Counted from the first letter of the stretch, positions 55,796 to 63,933 are shown. The stretch is 64,000 bases of DNA from Lachnospiraceae bacterium (GCA_015056925.1 SVFJ01000001.1:55933-119932), one strand, 5' to 3'. Program-made: numbers and translations. Notes: generated by a model from the sequence alone, not told the origin.

Positions 55796-57469
55796 CTACT
55801 GTGCTACCTCTACATAGCTTGTAACACAATACAATATCTGACCATTATACTCTACTCTCGACCAACCAACATCTAGATTTACACCTGTTCTGTTTACAAA
55901 TTCTCCCGCTTTAATAGTCGCTACAACCTTCGAGTCCGCATTCGTAACACTTGGCAAGGTTCTAAGGTTTACCTCAATCTTAGGTGTCACCATGTCATTT
56001 ACCGGTGTAAATACAGTCTCAATACCATCATCCTCTGTAGTAGCCGTTACACCTGCTCCGGTCAAATCCGTAGTCAATAGACTTGATACTGCATAATAGG
56101 TTACTCCATTATATACCACTCTTGACCAGCCGCTATCACTGATTCCGGTTCTTGTTGCAGCCTCCCCAAAAGAGAGCTGTAACATAACCTGACTCTCTGT
56201 TCCCTGACTTGGCATATTTCTTAAGTTCGTTGTTTCCTTTGCTGTTACGAGCTCCGTAACCTCTTTGAAGTTCATCAACGCCTCTACATCTGCCTTTGCA
56301 TCCGCAGGAGCCATTGCCTCCTGTGCATTCGCTTCGCCCTCATAACCAAAGTATGCAACATTCACATCTACAGGAGTAACTATTCCTGCAATTGTTCCAT
56401 TATTGGTATACTGCCACATAGCATGCTTGCCTGCATAATCTGCTTTTGGTGTTGTCGGAAACGCCTGAGCCGGATACCACGAAAGCCATATCTTATAGTT
56501 CTTTTCAAGCTCCGAAGTCAACCATTTATTGTCCGCTGTCATTTCTCCCTTTGACGAATAGAACATCGGTGTATAACCACCTGCATAAATTTCATTCAAA
56601 AAAGCCTTGGCAAGAGCTGTACGCTCTTCCCTGCCTATACCATACTGCCTACTATTGACATTCTCATATCCCTCACAGTCATAGGCTACGGGATAGGTTA
56701 TCTTATAACCTGCTATGAGCTTCTTTACCCACTGCGCTTCCTCGATTGCCTCCGCCTCTGAAATGGCAGTTGAGTAAAAATAGACGCCTGCCTTAATACC
56801 ATTCTTCGTTGCTTCCTGAAGATTATATCTGGCATTACTATCCTCTATAATCTCTCCGCTTCCTGTAGTACGATAGCCTACACGAATCATTGCAAACTCA
56901 ATCCCTGCCGCTGCAACCTCATCCCATCGAATCGTTCCCTGATACTTAGAAACATCAATTCCTAAAGTTGCCTGTGCTGTCTCAACTGCACTATCACTAA
57001 CAAGAATCTGTGTAATCTCTGTTGCAGCACCAATCTCTGTCTGTGTGGTATTGGTATCAGCTTGTGGGTCCTGAGATATCTGTAATGTACTATCCCCATT
57101 TGTTAGATTTTGCTCTTCATTTACTTTACTTTCTACTGATGAACTCAACGAATCATCTGTCGAATCCTTAACTTCCCCACCAGATGCTTTTGAATCCTCT
57201 GTCTCTGCTTCACTAGTAATTTGAGAAGCACTTATATTAGATTCCTTTGTCACTTCTCTATCGGCACTTTCTCTATGGACAACATTTTCAAAGTCAATCA
57301 CAACCTCATCACCCATCACATCTGCTATAGGCTGTTTCTCCTTGTTATATACGATAAAATACACCAATGCTATCACTATAAGCACTAATAATACTGCAAC
57401 AATCGCCAAAATCGCCTTCACTGCACCCGAAGGCTCTTCACTCATATCAAATTCATCTCTTCTGCCCAT
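55796..57469 (-). CDS. GH25 lysozyme with SH3b repeats
   Basis: A 557-residue muramidase. A cytoplasmic start and membrane helix (about 17-41), a Ser/Thr/Glu-rich linker (to about 165), the GH25 catalytic domain with GIDVSKYQG and YDCEGYENV carrying the catalytic Asp/Glu, then two SH3b-like domains (about 408-465 and 490-557: NLRNMPSQG...WSRVVYNG and NLRTLPSVT...WSRVEYNG). It should cleave peptidoglycan at the cell surface while anchored in the membrane. It starts downstream of the terminator at 57521-57565. Confidence 0.92.
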   Translation of the reverse strand: MGRRDEFDMSEEPSGAVKAILAIVAVLLVLIVIALVYFIVYNKEKQPIADVMGDEVVIDFENVVHRESADREVTKESNISASQITSEAETEDSKASGGEVKDSTDDSLSSSVESKVNEEQNLTNGDSTLQISQDPQADTNTTQTEIGAATEITQILVSDSAVETAQATLGIDVSKYQGTIRWDEVAAAGIEFAMIRVGYRTTGSGEIIEDSNARYNLQEATKNGIKAGVYFYSTAISEAEAIEEAQWVKKLIAGYKITYPVAYDCEGYENVNSRQYGIGREERTALAKAFLNEIYAGGYTPMFYSSKGEMTADNKWLTSELEKNYKIWLSWYPAQAFPTTPKADYAGKHAMWQYTNNGTIAGIVTPVDVNVAYFGYEGEANAQEAMAPADAKADVEALMNFKEVTELVTAKETTNLRNMPSQGTESQVMLQLSFGEAATRTGISDSGWSRVVYNGVTYYAVSSLLTTDLTGAGVTATTEDDGIETVFTPVNDMVTPKIEVNLRTLPSVTNADSKVVATIKAGEFVNRTGVNLDVGWSRVEYNGQILYCVTSYVEVAQ

Positions 57470-57520
57470 ATCTATATCTAGTCTCCATTATCTGTCATCT
57501 ATCGGCTGTCCCATTTCAAC

Positions 57521-57565
57521 AAAAATCGAAACCGGCACACATTTACATAAGTATACCAGTTTCGA
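57521..57565 (-). terminator. Terminator after the P-loop kinase gene
   Basis: 9-bp stem CGAAACCGG/CCAGTTTCG (one wobble), then ATTTTTG on the minus strand. Confidence 0.75.
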
Positions 57566-57621
57566 CTCGATATATCCATTAGAATATTCCATAAACATAC
57601 AAATTATTCTTTATGATATTA

Positions 57622-58167
57622 TTACAAAGAAAATCTCTCCTGTATCAGCTTAGCTGCTTCCTGTGGTGAAAGCTGAGAATTATCAATCTTGATATAATTC
57701 TTGAATTTTACCTCTCCATCTCGACTCACACAACGATGCTTGATATCATCATCGATTAATCTTTGATTCGATATTTCTATATCTCTTTTCGACGCTTTGT
57801 TTTGCAAACGATTCTCCGTTACATTTCTCTGTAATCGTATCTCCTGAGGTGCAACCAACTCAACATAATATACCTCAGCATCTTTAAAAATATCCTCCAC
57901 ATGCTGTAAATACTCCCACTCTGACGGCATATCAAAATCCATCATATAGGTAAATATCATTCCATACTGGTCTGATGCTGCAAACTCTTCAAAAATAACA
58001 TCTCGAATTCTTCCAACCGCACCTCTATGGTACGTACCAAATACATCAATTGACAACTCTATTGACATATGATTGTGAAACAAACGAAGTCCTGTCAGCT
58101 TCATCAGCTCCTGCCCTACCGTCATCTTTCCCACTGCGGCATTTCCTAAGATTACTACTAATTTCAT
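57622..58167 (-). CDS. Small P-loop NTPase, putative small-molecule kinase
   Basis: A 181-residue protein with a Walker A motif at the N-terminus (LVVILGNAAVGKMTVGQEL) in the GxxxxGK[M/S]T form of shikimate-, gluconate- and chloramphenicol-kinase-type enzymes. HNHMSIELSIDVF is a likely substrate region, and a LID-like Arg cluster is in RLQRNVTENRLQNKASKRD. The substrate is unknown. AAAGGAGG precedes the ATG. It lies behind a leader peptide and attenuator-like structure, which for a small kinase suggests inducible expression, for example by an antibiotic or nutrient. Confidence 0.75.
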   Translation of the reverse strand: MKLVVILGNAAVGKMTVGQELMKLTGLRLFHNHMSIELSIDVFGTYHRGAVGRIRDVIFEEFAASDQYGMIFTYMMDFDMPSEWEYLQHVEDIFKDAEVYYVELVAPQEIRLQRNVTENRLQNKASKRDIEISNQRLIDDDIKHRCVSRDGEVKFKNYIKIDNSQLSPQEAAKLIQERFSL

Positions 58168-58201
58168 GATGCTCCTCCTTTACTAGAGTCTGCTTACAAG
58201 C

Positions 58202-58234
58202 AAAAAACGCACCAAACCATATATGTCTGATGCG
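58202..58234 (-). terminator. Terminator hairpin in the kinase leader (attenuator)
   Basis: On the minus transcript CGCATCAGACA pairs, with GU wobbles, with TGGTTTGGTGCG, then TTTTTT. It lies between the leader ORF and the kinase gene. Its 5' arm contains CAGACATATA, which can pair instead with a 10-base leader segment at 58297-58306. Confidence 0.75.
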
Positions 58235-58292
58235 TTTAGAATTCATAAATTTTATATAATACAAATATAATCAAAATTTACATCTTCATCTA

Positions 58293-58352
58293 TGCACAGA
58301 CATATAAGACCTATCGGCTCATCACTGTGCACCAACGAACTGTGTACAGTTA
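58293..58352 (-). promoter_or_regulatory. Alternating pairing segments of the kinase leader
   Basis: Plus-strand CAGACATATA (58297-58306) is the exact complement of TATATGTCTG (58220-58229) in the terminator, an antiterminator pairing. TGCACAG (58293-58299) pairs with CTGTGCA (58325-58331), which in turn pairs at 7 of 8 positions with 58343-58350 next to the leader stop codon. These competing helices fit an attenuator. Confidence 0.6.
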
Positions 58353-58415
58353 TAAGCAAATACGTCTATTAATAGGCATGTACATATTATTTTCTAAATG
58401 TAAATTCAGACTCAT
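58350..58415 (-). CDS. Leader peptide, 21 codons
   Basis: A short ORF (begins MSLNLHLENN, ends INRRICL) with AAGGAG 7 bases before the ATG and a TTGACA/TATTAT promoter about 30 bp upstream. Its stop codon abuts the first pairing segment of the leader. No resemblance to a known protein is seen; the placement is that of a regulatory leader peptide. Confidence 0.6.
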   Translation of the reverse strand: MSLNLHLENNMYMPINRRICL

Positions 58416-58440
58416 TTGTGTTCTCCTTTTGTTTTTTATG

Positions 58441-58469
58441 ATAATAGCACTATGGTTAGGGTTTGTCAA
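58441..58469 (-). promoter_or_regulatory. Promoter of the leader-kinase unit
   Basis: Minus-strand TTGACA (58464-58469), 17-bp spacer, TATTAT (58441-58446). Confidence 0.75.
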
Positions 58470-58494
58470 TCAACAATTACTTGTTGTGGATTTT

Positions 58495-58605
58495 TTAACC
58501 AATTTCCATAGCACCACACCCTGTTGTCATAAGAGGAGCATGTCCTACAAGCTTACGCATCTCCTTAATATAGTTTCCTTTATATTTGGTAATTAAATCT
58601 TCCAT
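58495..58605 (-). pseudogene. N-terminal stub of a NUDIX hydrolase gene
   Basis: 36 codons beginning MEDLITKYKGNYIKEMRKLV then GHAPLMTTGCGAMEIG and a stop. This matches the N-terminus of Nudix proteins of the (K)xIKEMRKLVGHxPLM-G-GA-x type, just before where the first strand and Nudix box should follow; they are absent. The stub ends 26 bp before the leader promoter, so the rest was probably lost by deletion or rearrangement. Confidence 0.6.
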
Positions 58606-58785
58606 CTGATTATAATTCTCCTTTCTGCAAAATATTTGTGAATAATGTTAAGTGGATTGGGATTTGCATGAGCCATGCACATCTGTATCGAATTGGCACC
58701 TTTACCTTTCTACATTTTAATCTGATAAATGTATCTCTAACCATATTTTGTAATTTTCTGGGTTTCATACAGATATAATAAGCTT

Positions 58786-59051
58786 TAGGACCAAGTCCCT
58801 TGCTTTTACTTGGTCCTAGACAGATAGAATCGACTCTGAGACCAAGTTTTTTGATTCCACTTGGTCTCAAACAGGTAGAATCGACTCTGAGACCAAGTTT
58901 CTTGATTTCACTTGGTCTCAGACAGGTAAAATCGACTTTGAGACCAAGTTTCTTGATTTCACTTGGTCTCAGACAGGTAAAATCGACTTTGAGACCAAGT
59001 TTCTTGATTTCACTTGGTCTCAAACGAACAAAGTCAATTCTAAGACCAAGT
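58786..59051. repeat. 51-bp tandem array of perfect hairpins (five units plus a partial)
   Basis: ACCAAG recurs at 58790, 58841, 58892, 58943, 58994 and 59045, exactly every 51 bp. Each full unit is a 33-bp palindrome (TGAGACCAAGT, an 11-base loop, ACTTGGTCTCA) plus an 18-bp spacer. Unit 1 has TAGGACCAAGT paired with ACTTGGTCCTA, so both arms changed together. The open minus-strand frame (17 residues per unit) lacks an ATG and is probably not a gene. Confidence 0.85.
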
Positions 59052-59063
59052 TAAGTACATAAT

Positions 59064-59147
59064 TGAACTATCTTCCGAGTCTCCCCTGCAGTAACCATTC
59101 GTAGCGCCAAAGGAACTAGCACACCTCCCCCCAATTCTATCAATCCC
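59064..59147 (-). pseudogene. 5S-rRNA-like remnant
   Basis: The minus strand here contains GGCGCTACGAATGGTTACTG, then CAGGGGAGACTCGGAAGATA. This resembles the 3' half of 5S rRNA (GCGC-CGATGG-TACTGCAGGGGAGA and the GGGAGAGTAG helix) with insertions and losses. The 5' half is not convincing. It is probably a decayed fragment or a chance likeness. Confidence 0.3.
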
Positions 59148-59154
59148 ACTCAAA

Positions 59155-59622
59155 CTACTTCTTATAAAAGACCAACGTCAGTCTATCATTTATCTTTTCA
59201 ATTTTTCCAGTCTTTTGGTACCCTAGTTTCTCATACAGATAACAGTTCCCCTTCTCTTCCAGAATGGTATCAAGCTCCCAGTTCTCATTTCCATGAATTC
59301 TTTCAGCTTCTTCAATTGCCTCTTGTGCAATTCCTTGATTTCTGTATGGCTTCATGACAAAAATTGGCGAAATGCGCTTGGCTTTTCCCTCTTCCTTTTT
59401 ATCTACAACACGTATCGCACCAACAATATTTTCTTTCCATTCAATCAGATAATAATAGGTAAATGATTGCTGCAATCTAGCCATTACCTTTTCAATTGGC
59501 TCAGTTGCAGGACTTGTTTCCGTATCCTGATACTTTTCATATAATTCAGAAAATGCTTCCACCTGCATCTTCCAAATAAGCTCTGCCTTTTCTACTCCTA
59601 CTCTGATTAACTTTATTTTCAT
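59155..59622 (-). CDS. GNAT acetyltransferase
   Basis: A 155-residue single GNAT domain: IRVGVEKAELIWKMQVEAF at the start, FTYYYLIEWKENIVGAIRVV, then PIFVMKPYRNQGIAQEAIEE with the acetyl-CoA loop RNQGIA, and YLYEKLGYQKTGK near the end. Substrate unknown. The next GNAT gene stops 4 bp before it. Confidence 0.85.
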   Translation of the reverse strand: MKIKLIRVGVEKAELIWKMQVEAFSELYEKYQDTETSPATEPIEKVMARLQQSFTYYYLIEWKENIVGAIRVVDKKEEGKAKRISPIFVMKPYRNQGIAQEAIEEAERIHGNENWELDTILEEKGNCYLYEKLGYQKTGKIEKINDRLTLVFYKK

Positions 59623-59626
59623 TCTT

Positions 59627-60247
59627 TTACTGCCCTAACTCTTTCTTCATCATAATTGGATATCCAAAATTTGAAACCGCCAGAGTTAAGAAAGAAAATT
59701 TTTCTTCCTTATAAACTTCAAAGCCCATTTTCTGATACAGTGATTTAGCTGGTTCGTTTTTAGAAAATACCTCTATATAACAGCATTCAAATCCTTTTAA
59801 TGCAAATGCATAATCAAGAAGTGCTGTTGCCACTCCTTTCCCCCGTGCTTTCCCTGCCGTTGCCAAAACATCAATATAAAGGTCCTTATCCGCCTTCACT
59901 GCCTGCTTTTGAAATATGGCGTTCATCTGTTTGGAAATTATTTTCCCTTTCATCTTTCCAAATAATCTCACACATATATCACTATCAAATTTCAAAGGTC
60001 GTTCTTTATTCGTTGCAAGTCCTAAGATGCCCAGAACCTCTCCGTCCTCTACATAGCAAATAAAAAGAGTAGGATTCATAATTTCATAAAACAAGCTTCC
60101 AAGAAGCTCTTTATCTTTTGTAAATGTCATCATATGACCAAAGCCTTCCAGAAAAATATCCGCTGCCTGCTTCTTTTGAACATCATTCAAATCACCATAT
60201 TCTATCAGTTCACAACATTTTGAATTATTTTGAAATCTTTCGTTCAT
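59627..60247 (-). CDS. GNAT acetyltransferase
   Basis: A 206-residue GNAT protein: FICYVEDGEVLGILGLATNK, then KDLYIDVLATAGKARGKGVATALLDYA with acetyl-CoA loop ARGKGVA, and EPAKSLYQKMGFEVYKEEKF. The inner ATG is used (AAGGAGAGG upstream). It is unrelated in detail to the GNAT gene that follows; the pair is probably co-transcribed. Substrate unknown. Confidence 0.84.
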   Translation of the reverse strand: MNERFQNNSKCCELIEYGDLNDVQKKQAADIFLEGFGHMMTFTKDKELLGSLFYEIMNPTLFICYVEDGEVLGILGLATNKERPLKFDSDICVRLFGKMKGKIISKQMNAIFQKQAVKADKDLYIDVLATAGKARGKGVATALLDYAFALKGFECCYIEVFSKNEPAKSLYQKMGFEVYKEEKFSFLTLAVSNFGYPIMMKKELGQ

Positions 60248-60298
60248 TAAGTTCCTCTCCTTCTCGCATAACATTTTCTAGTATTCACCTAATCCTAC

Positions 60299-60871
60299 TT
60301 ATCTTCCAATAACAGCCTTGTCGTACGCTTCAATATCATACCCTAATAGCCAAACAATATTTAACTCGTCCATGGCATCATAATAAGCATTGTGAGTTTC
60401 TTGATACTTATCATCACCACTAAGCATTCGAAGAATTGGCTCCACGCCGTATCCTCTCTTTAATCTGCCTGTTCCAAAGCATTCAGCATCTGCCGGTATC
60501 TTGGTATTATATTGACGGTATGCTGCCAATCGCATGATATCACACCAAGTATATGCTCTTAATTCAGGCAAATGATTCCTATCAAAAGACGCATTATACG
60601 CCAAAAGTCTATTCACCTTATGTTCTTTAAGCCAGCCATCTATCATGGACAACGCATTTTCTCTGGTATCTGTTATGGTCTCTTTTATACCCGGCATACG
60701 TAAAGCCCCCGAATACATTCCGCCATGCTTGTATTCAGGGTCAATTAGAAAATACTTGGCATCTATCTCTTTCTTTGTATCTGCATCTGCGATGACAATT
60801 CCGATAGACATCACTTCATCGCCCCATGTTGTTTCTGTATCAATCACTGCAAAATTATTTGTATCTTTCAT
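60299..60871 (-). CDS. DEDD-family 3'-5' exonuclease
   Basis: A 190-residue DnaQ-like fold protein. Exo I has the DTETT motif (residues 11-15, after FAVI), Exo II has AYNASFDRNHLPEL, and Exo III has ETHNAYYDAMDEL (His-x4-Asp). No polymerase domain is attached. It may trim RNA or DNA ends. The gene follows the MGMT-type gene by 29 bp. Confidence 0.85.
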   Translation of the reverse strand: MKDTNNFAVIDTETTWGDEVMSIGIVIADADTKKEIDAKYFLIDPEYKHGGMYSGALRMPGIKETITDTRENALSMIDGWLKEHKVNRLLAYNASFDRNHLPELRAYTWCDIMRLAAYRQYNTKIPADAECFGTGRLKRGYGVEPILRMLSGDDKYQETHNAYYDAMDELNIVWLLGYDIEAYDKAVIGR

Positions 60872-60900
60872 ATTACCTCGTATCTTTCGTCTCTTTCTCT

Positions 60901-61230
60901 CTACTCCATCATTTCAATGGTCACACGATTCCATCTGTACCTTTCCAAGTCTACCTTATTTCCATCTACCTTGACACCCTCACCTTCAAGAAGTGCAATC
61001 TGGCGATTTTCGCCACCAAAGGCAAATGCCTTCGAAACCTCGCCCAAGCGATTCACTACTCTATGACAAGGGATATTCTCAGGGTCAGGATTCACATGAA
61101 GTGCATAACCTACCACCCTTGACCACCGCCTATTCCCTGTCAGTGCTGCTACCTGTCCATAGGTCGCTACTTTACCCTTGGGAATCTGTTTCACCACATC
61201 ATATATTAGTTCAAATGAAGTCTTTTCCAT
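60901..61230 (-). CDS. MGMT-family DNA alkyl-repair-like protein, C-terminal domain only
   Basis: A 109-residue protein equal to the C-terminal DNA-binding and active-site domain of O6-alkylguanine-DNA alkyltransferase. It has PKGKVATYGQVAALTG (helix-turn-helix), RRWSRVVGYALHVNP and the IPCHRV active site with Cys55 present, unlike alkyltransferase-like proteins that have PWHR. The N-terminal domain is absent. It may repair O6-alkylguanine or act as an ATL-type sensor. Confidence 0.88.
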   Translation of the reverse strand: MEKTSFELIYDVVKQIPKGKVATYGQVAALTGNRRWSRVVGYALHVNPDPENIPCHRVVNRLGEVSKAFAFGGENRQIALLEGEGVKVDGNKVDLERYRWNRVTIEMME

Positions 61231-61239
61231 GTTTCCTCA

Positions 61240-61533
61240 CTACTCTTTACTTTCCTTTTTCTCGCTACTTTTCAGGTACATCTTTCTAATCAAATAAACT
61301 GCCAATAGCAAAATAGCTATATCTACAACAAAGAGCATAATCGCACTTGGTAAGTCACCACTCTGCCATGCATTCATTCCAATCATAGCAACAACACCTA
61401 TCAATGCCCCATATATAACGATTACAAACAAAATAAAGAAAATACGTTTCAAAAATGGAAGCTTGTGAGTTGTGCCTATCTCAATTGTTCCATCGATTAA
61501 TAATTCTAATATCAGCTCTACGATAAAATTCAT
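61240..61533 (-). CDS. Small membrane protein, function unknown
   Basis: A 97-residue protein with two strong membrane helices (about 28-54 and 62-84) after an amphipathic N-terminus, and a Lys/Glu tail. No motif recognised. It ends 9 bp before the MGMT-type gene starts, so the two are probably co-transcribed. Confidence 0.65.
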   Translation of the reverse strand: MNFIVELILELLIDGTIEIGTTHKLPFLKRIFFILFVIVIYGALIGVVAMIGMNAWQSGDLPSAIMLFVVDIAILLLAVYLIRKMYLKSSEKKESKE

Positions 61534-61562
61534 CTCTAATTGCCTCTCTGTATATTTATTAA

Positions 61563-62360
61563 TTATCCCTTTCTCGCCAACTGCAAATCCATCGTATCGT
61601 AGATAACAATGGCTCCGCCATGTCTATTAATTGCCTCTTCAATCTTAGAAAAAAATTCATTTCTCATGGATTCTTCAATCGCAATATGGTCAGAATAAGT
61701 TCCAAGCAATGTAATATATTCCCTGGCAGAAAAAAACCTCTTCCGATAAAACAAGGCATAACGAATATCTGAAAATCCATATTTTTCAGCAATCATAGCC
61801 CTTTGTTTTGCCTGCTCTTTGGTATGTTCTTTTAGTTCTTCCTGCTTTTTATTATGAAATTTATAGTAATATAACCCGTAAATTTTATCTATTTCAGCGG
61901 CAAGCGCAGGATTCTCCTTATCACGATAGGGGTGATTTGCAAAACGTGCAAATACGCCACCGCTTTTGAGCATCGAAAAAACCTTTTTATAGCCAACCTC
62001 TTCCGACACCCAATGAAATGCCGATGCCGAATACACCAAATCATAGGTATCATCTTCAAAATCAGTATTTTCAAATTTATTTGTTATTACTGTAAAGTTC
62101 GGATAATCCTTAAATTTCTCTTCGCATATTTTTGAAAATTGCTCTCCATATTCAACCGCAGTCAAATGACACCCCGTTTTCAAAATAGGTAATGTAGCCT
62201 GTCCGCCTCCAATGCCAACCTCAACCACCCTACTTGACTGGTCTAGAGAAATATAATCAAAAAGCATTTCATATAGCTCATCACTATAACCAGGTCTCCA
62301 CTTTTCATATGTAGCTGCAACCGTATCAAATGTCCATTCTAAGCCCTTTATGCTTGCCAT
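61563..62360 (-). CDS. Class I SAM-dependent methyltransferase
   Basis: A 265-residue methyltransferase. Motif I is in VVEVGIGGGQATLPIL (about residues 40-55), motif II region VITNKFENTDFEDDTYDLVYSASAFHWV and a KSGGVFARFAN loop follow. FHWV after SASA resembles ubiquinone/menaquinone-type and small-molecule methyltransferases. Substrate unknown. Short gaps to both neighbours (6 and 30 bp). Confidence 0.86.
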   Translation of the reverse strand: MASIKGLEWTFDTVAATYEKWRPGYSDELYEMLFDYISLDQSSRVVEVGIGGGQATLPILKTGCHLTAVEYGEQFSKICEEKFKDYPNFTVITNKFENTDFEDDTYDLVYSASAFHWVSEEVGYKKVFSMLKSGGVFARFANHPYRDKENPALAAEIDKIYGLYYYKFHNKKQEELKEHTKEQAKQRAMIAEKYGFSDIRYALFYRKRFFSAREYITLLGTYSDHIAIEESMRNEFFSKIEEAINRHGGAIVIYDTMDLQLARKG

Positions 62361-62365
62361 ATTAT

Positions 62366-62974
62366 TTACCCATTCCTTAAAATCTCAGAGAAAAACTTTC
62401 TAATACCATCATCTACCGATGTACTCACATCTTTTACTTCCAAATCGTAGTAATATTTTCCACTGCCAATATCTATCGACAACGAATCAAGCGGAAACCC
62501 CTGAACACGTTTCGAATGTGGTTCGGCAACTAATATAAACGGCTCTGTAGCAATTGACATATCCATACTGGAATAATGCTGCTCTTCATCCAGAACAAAA
62601 TATATTGCATTTCTATATCGACCTGTTATTCTTCCACCATGTTGCTTAGCTAGTGATGAATAATATTGAATCATTTCATCATCACTCAACTCTTTTCCCT
62701 TCACTCTTCGCACATGAATGCCTGGTTGTTCTTCCTCTGTCAATTCATCAAAATACAAACCACTGTCACAAGAAAACACCGGCATATGAAGAGCCTCATA
62801 ATAGGCTCTTGCCTTAATTTCAGCATTTTCTAATGGTGTCTTTCCACACTCATCTATCTTTGGCAATTCGCACTCTAAATCATTTAAACCAATAAGCTCT
62901 ATCCCCAACGGCTTCACCGCTTGTTCCATCGCTTGTAATTTTGCCTTATTGGTTGTACCGTACAATAATTTCAT
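62366..62974 (-). CDS. RdgB/HAM1-family non-canonical purine NTP pyrophosphatase
   Basis: A 202-residue protein with GTTNKAKLQAMEQA at the start, NAEIKARAYYEA, VFSCDSGLYFDEL (the substrate-handling Asp-Ser-Gly), and GRYRNAIYFVL. This is the HAM1/RdgB fold that hydrolyses ITP, dITP and XTP to remove damaged nucleotides. It is less canonical than RdgB (SFDxNL-like region replaced), so the label is family level. Confidence 0.8.
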   Translation of the reverse strand: MKLLYGTTNKAKLQAMEQAVKPLGIELIGLNDLECELPKIDECGKTPLENAEIKARAYYEALHMPVFSCDSGLYFDELTEEEQPGIHVRRVKGKELSDDEMIQYYSSLAKQHGGRITGRYRNAIYFVLDEEQHYSSMDMSIATEPFILVAEPHSKRVQGFPLDSLSIDIGSGKYYYDLEVKDVSTSVDDGIRKFFSEILRNG

Positions 62975-63016
62975 TTGTGTTCCTTTCTTTTAACTTCAAG
63001 ATTTCATCTACAGAAA

Positions 63017-63769
63017 TCATATTCCTTCTTTCTCGAATTTCTTCAGAACTTTTTTGCGCCAATCGTTACCTAATACAGATGAAATTTCTGCTATAAAATA
63101 ATCTCTATTCGAATCTCTCCATTTTTCAATGTATTCTCGATAAAGCGTAATCTCTAGTTTTGACTTTGCAGGGCCAGCATAGATCGCAGCTACCATAGCC
63201 ATCAAATAGGCATCAGCCACATTATAGCATTTCACTAACTGGTTAATAAATTCTCGAGCATAATCAATTCCAAACTCTATAATGATATTCTGAAGAGTAT
63301 CCTTGAATAGCTCCATATATCCCTTTACCATTCCATATACACATATACGTGCAGAAAATTGAGATACCTTTGTCATACAGCAAATGGTTTGATATTGCTG
63401 CCTTGTAAAGAATCCCATCACCTTCTTTTCCGTCGGCAGTTCCAATGGCATAACGTCACTTTCACAAAGAAGCCAATTCCTAAACGCACATTCTAGCTCA
63501 GGAGAACAATCTCTAAATGTCAAACGTTGTACAAGAACCTTAATCTCTTCTTTTGCTATATCTTCACCTCTGCTATCCCCTGTCAATGTGGTAACAATTT
63601 TGTATCGAATAGGATAACCCGCTTTGTCATAGGTAGCATGATAGACTTCTTTAGCTACATCTTCATTATCCAATACAAGCGAGGCAAAACACTTTTCGTC
63701 TCGCGCACTTAGTACATCTTTTCTAATAAATTCTACTATTTTTTCTTTAGCAATTTCGTATTCTATCAT
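63017..63769 (-). CDS. Unknown protein, 250 residues
   Basis: A mostly helical soluble protein (starts MIEYEIAKEKIVEFIRKDV) with five Cys and no recognised motif or membrane helix. The ATG has AGGAGG 5 bases upstream; the longer frame begins in the upstream gap. It ends 42 bp before the HAM1-type gene. Confidence 0.6.
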   Translation of the reverse strand: MIEYEIAKEKIVEFIRKDVLSARDEKCFASLVLDNEDVAKEVYHATYDKAGYPIRYKIVTTLTGDSRGEDIAKEEIKVLVQRLTFRDCSPELECAFRNWLLCESDVMPLELPTEKKVMGFFTRQQYQTICCMTKVSQFSARICVYGMVKGYMELFKDTLQNIIIEFGIDYAREFINQLVKCYNVADAYLMAMVAAIYAGPAKSKLEITLYREYIEKWRDSNRDYFIAEISSVLGNDWRKKVLKKFEKEGI

Positions 63770-63804
63770 ACTATCCTCCTGGTTTCCGTAGATTAACAAA
63801 AGGC

Positions 63805-63933
63805 TTATACTTCTCTTTCAAAAATAATTTGATAGCAGTCAGAAGTAAAAACACCTGTTTTCTCATTAAATGGTGTTACAACTTGTTTCAATCTCCAACC
63901 CTGTTCAGCTTCAGCTATAATTACTCTTTTGCA
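63805..63933 (-). pseudogene. C-terminal remnant of a DUF4177-like small protein
   Basis: The minus strand reads RVIIAEAEQGWRLKQVV then TPFNEKTGVFTSDCY and a FEREV end, matching DUF4177 proteins. Upstream it hits a stop (TAA) with no start, and the neighbouring frame seems to continue the homology, so a frameshift is likely. The rest of 63934-64000 shows no other gene. Confidence 0.45.

Noticed and set aside
58327..58596. 89-codon plus-strand frame
   Set aside because: Antisense to the leader ORF, promoter and Nudix stub, with a hydrophobic run from AT-rich DNA and no ribosome site.
58610..59023. 137-residue open frame with 17-residue repeats over the tandem array
   Set aside because: It is a consequence of the 51-bp period (3 x 17). 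It starts at TTG with no ribosome site, and the opposite strand is open too.
58786..59051. Possible CRISPR array
   Set aside because: Palindromic repeats of 33 bp look CRISPR-like, but the spacers are also repeats of each other and no cas gene is near.
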